NCBI GenBank assembly: GCA_022385755.1 | Contig: MU278373.1 | Span: 62,001 to 126,000 of the forward strand | DNA length: 64,000 bases | Direction of reading: 5' to 3' | Origin: Trametopsis cervina | Taxonomy: Eukaryota > Basidiomycota > Agaricomycetes > Polyporales > Irpicaceae | Shown: positions 63,715 to 64,000 of the stretch, piece by piece | Numbering within the stretch: the first letter of the stretch is position 1 | Layout: each line of letters opens with the position of its first letter | Position numbers and translations under genes: made by a program | Notes under the pieces: model-generated | The model's input: only the letters and a program-made list of their open reading frames with translations | Database searches by the model: none | Told to the model about the DNA's origin: nothing

Positions 63715-64000
63715 ATGCCAGTATACGCAGACGGGAACGCAGAGACGATATATGATTCCAAGAAGTACAAGCGGCAGCTCCGAGGGTGGTTGAGCTATGC
63801 ATTTGCGAGGTGAGTTATGCTTTGACACTGCCACAGTCTGCCTTCAGCTCATGTCGATGGCTGCGCAGCGAGGTGTTCGTCATTGTGTCTTTGACCTTGT
63901 TCCTTCCTATATGTCTGGAACAGTTTGCTCGGTATGTTTGGCATTTAACGGATTGTGACATGTTCTTCTTAATACTGAATCTGCCTAGGGATAACGGCTA
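63715..64000 (+). CDS. Atg22-like vacuolar transporter, N-terminal part only
   Basis: Join 63715..63809, 63869..63931, 63989 to beyond the window. The visible protein is a short hydrophilic start, RQLRGWLSYAFASEVFVIVS, LTLFLPICLEQFAR and DNG. RGW-x-x-YAFASE followed by a first helix and LEQ-x-ARDNG is the opening of fungal Atg22, an MFS-related permease that exports amino acids from the vacuole after autophagy. Only the first helix is in the window, so the assignment rests on this motif. Confidence 0.8.

Overview
The window is nuclear DNA of a filamentous basidiomycete, most likely an Agaricomycete. Genes carry many short introns (about 45-75 nt), and several families present are typical of these fungi: a DUF6535 membrane protein, F-box/LRR proteins, small ricin-B lectins, an S28 peptidase, a GPI-type GH16 enzyme and a class I sesquiterpene synthase relative. 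Exon joins below were worked out by hand from splice sites and reading phase, and every join marked as phased closes into an open frame. No tRNA or rRNA gene was recognised.

Layout. 1-10.9 kb: betaine-lipid synthase BTA1 (minus, cut by the left edge), a TLC-domain membrane protein, an F-box protein, and a degraded P-loop NTPase relative. 11-12.7 kb: the spliceosomal WD40 protein Prp46/PLRG1. 13.2-14.7 kb: a gene-free tract that starts with about 29 copies of a consensus 5' splice-site sequence and continues into a pyrimidine-rich block and a hairpin cluster. 16-20.6 kb: TFIIS, a 49-residue cysteine-rich protein with a TATA promoter, and the CAAX protease Ste24. 21.5-31.2 kb: DUF6535 protein, mitochondrial carrier, GNAT acetyltransferase, an HExxH protein of unknown family, and a SURP-domain splicing-type protein. 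32-43.6 kb: ricin-B lectin, S28 peptidase, F-box protein, GH16 protein, DHA1-type MFS transporter. 44.5-51.4 kb: a single-pass Ser/Thr-rich membrane protein, an unknown protein, an F-box/LRR protein, a terpene-synthase relative that has lost its metal ligands, and a second lectin.

51.49-62.23 kb is one very young full-length LINE of the Tad1 type. It has a perfect 17-bp target duplication, 56 terminal A residues, intact ORF1 and ORF2, and an extra upstream ORF. It split what had been a compact divergent promoter between the second lectin and SUMO (SMT3). The window ends with SMT3 and the first exons of an Atg22-like vacuolar transporter.

The genes mostly act separately. Two themes recur. Nuclear RNA-processing and transcription genes are common (Prp46, the SURP protein, TFIIS). 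Secreted or surface proteins are also common (S28, GH16, lectins, Ser/Thr-rich receptor-like protein). The most unusual observations are the 5' splice-site array next to a spliceosome gene, the intact but metal-ligand-free terpene synthase, and a LINE with an extra ORF and a catalytically dead RNase H domain.
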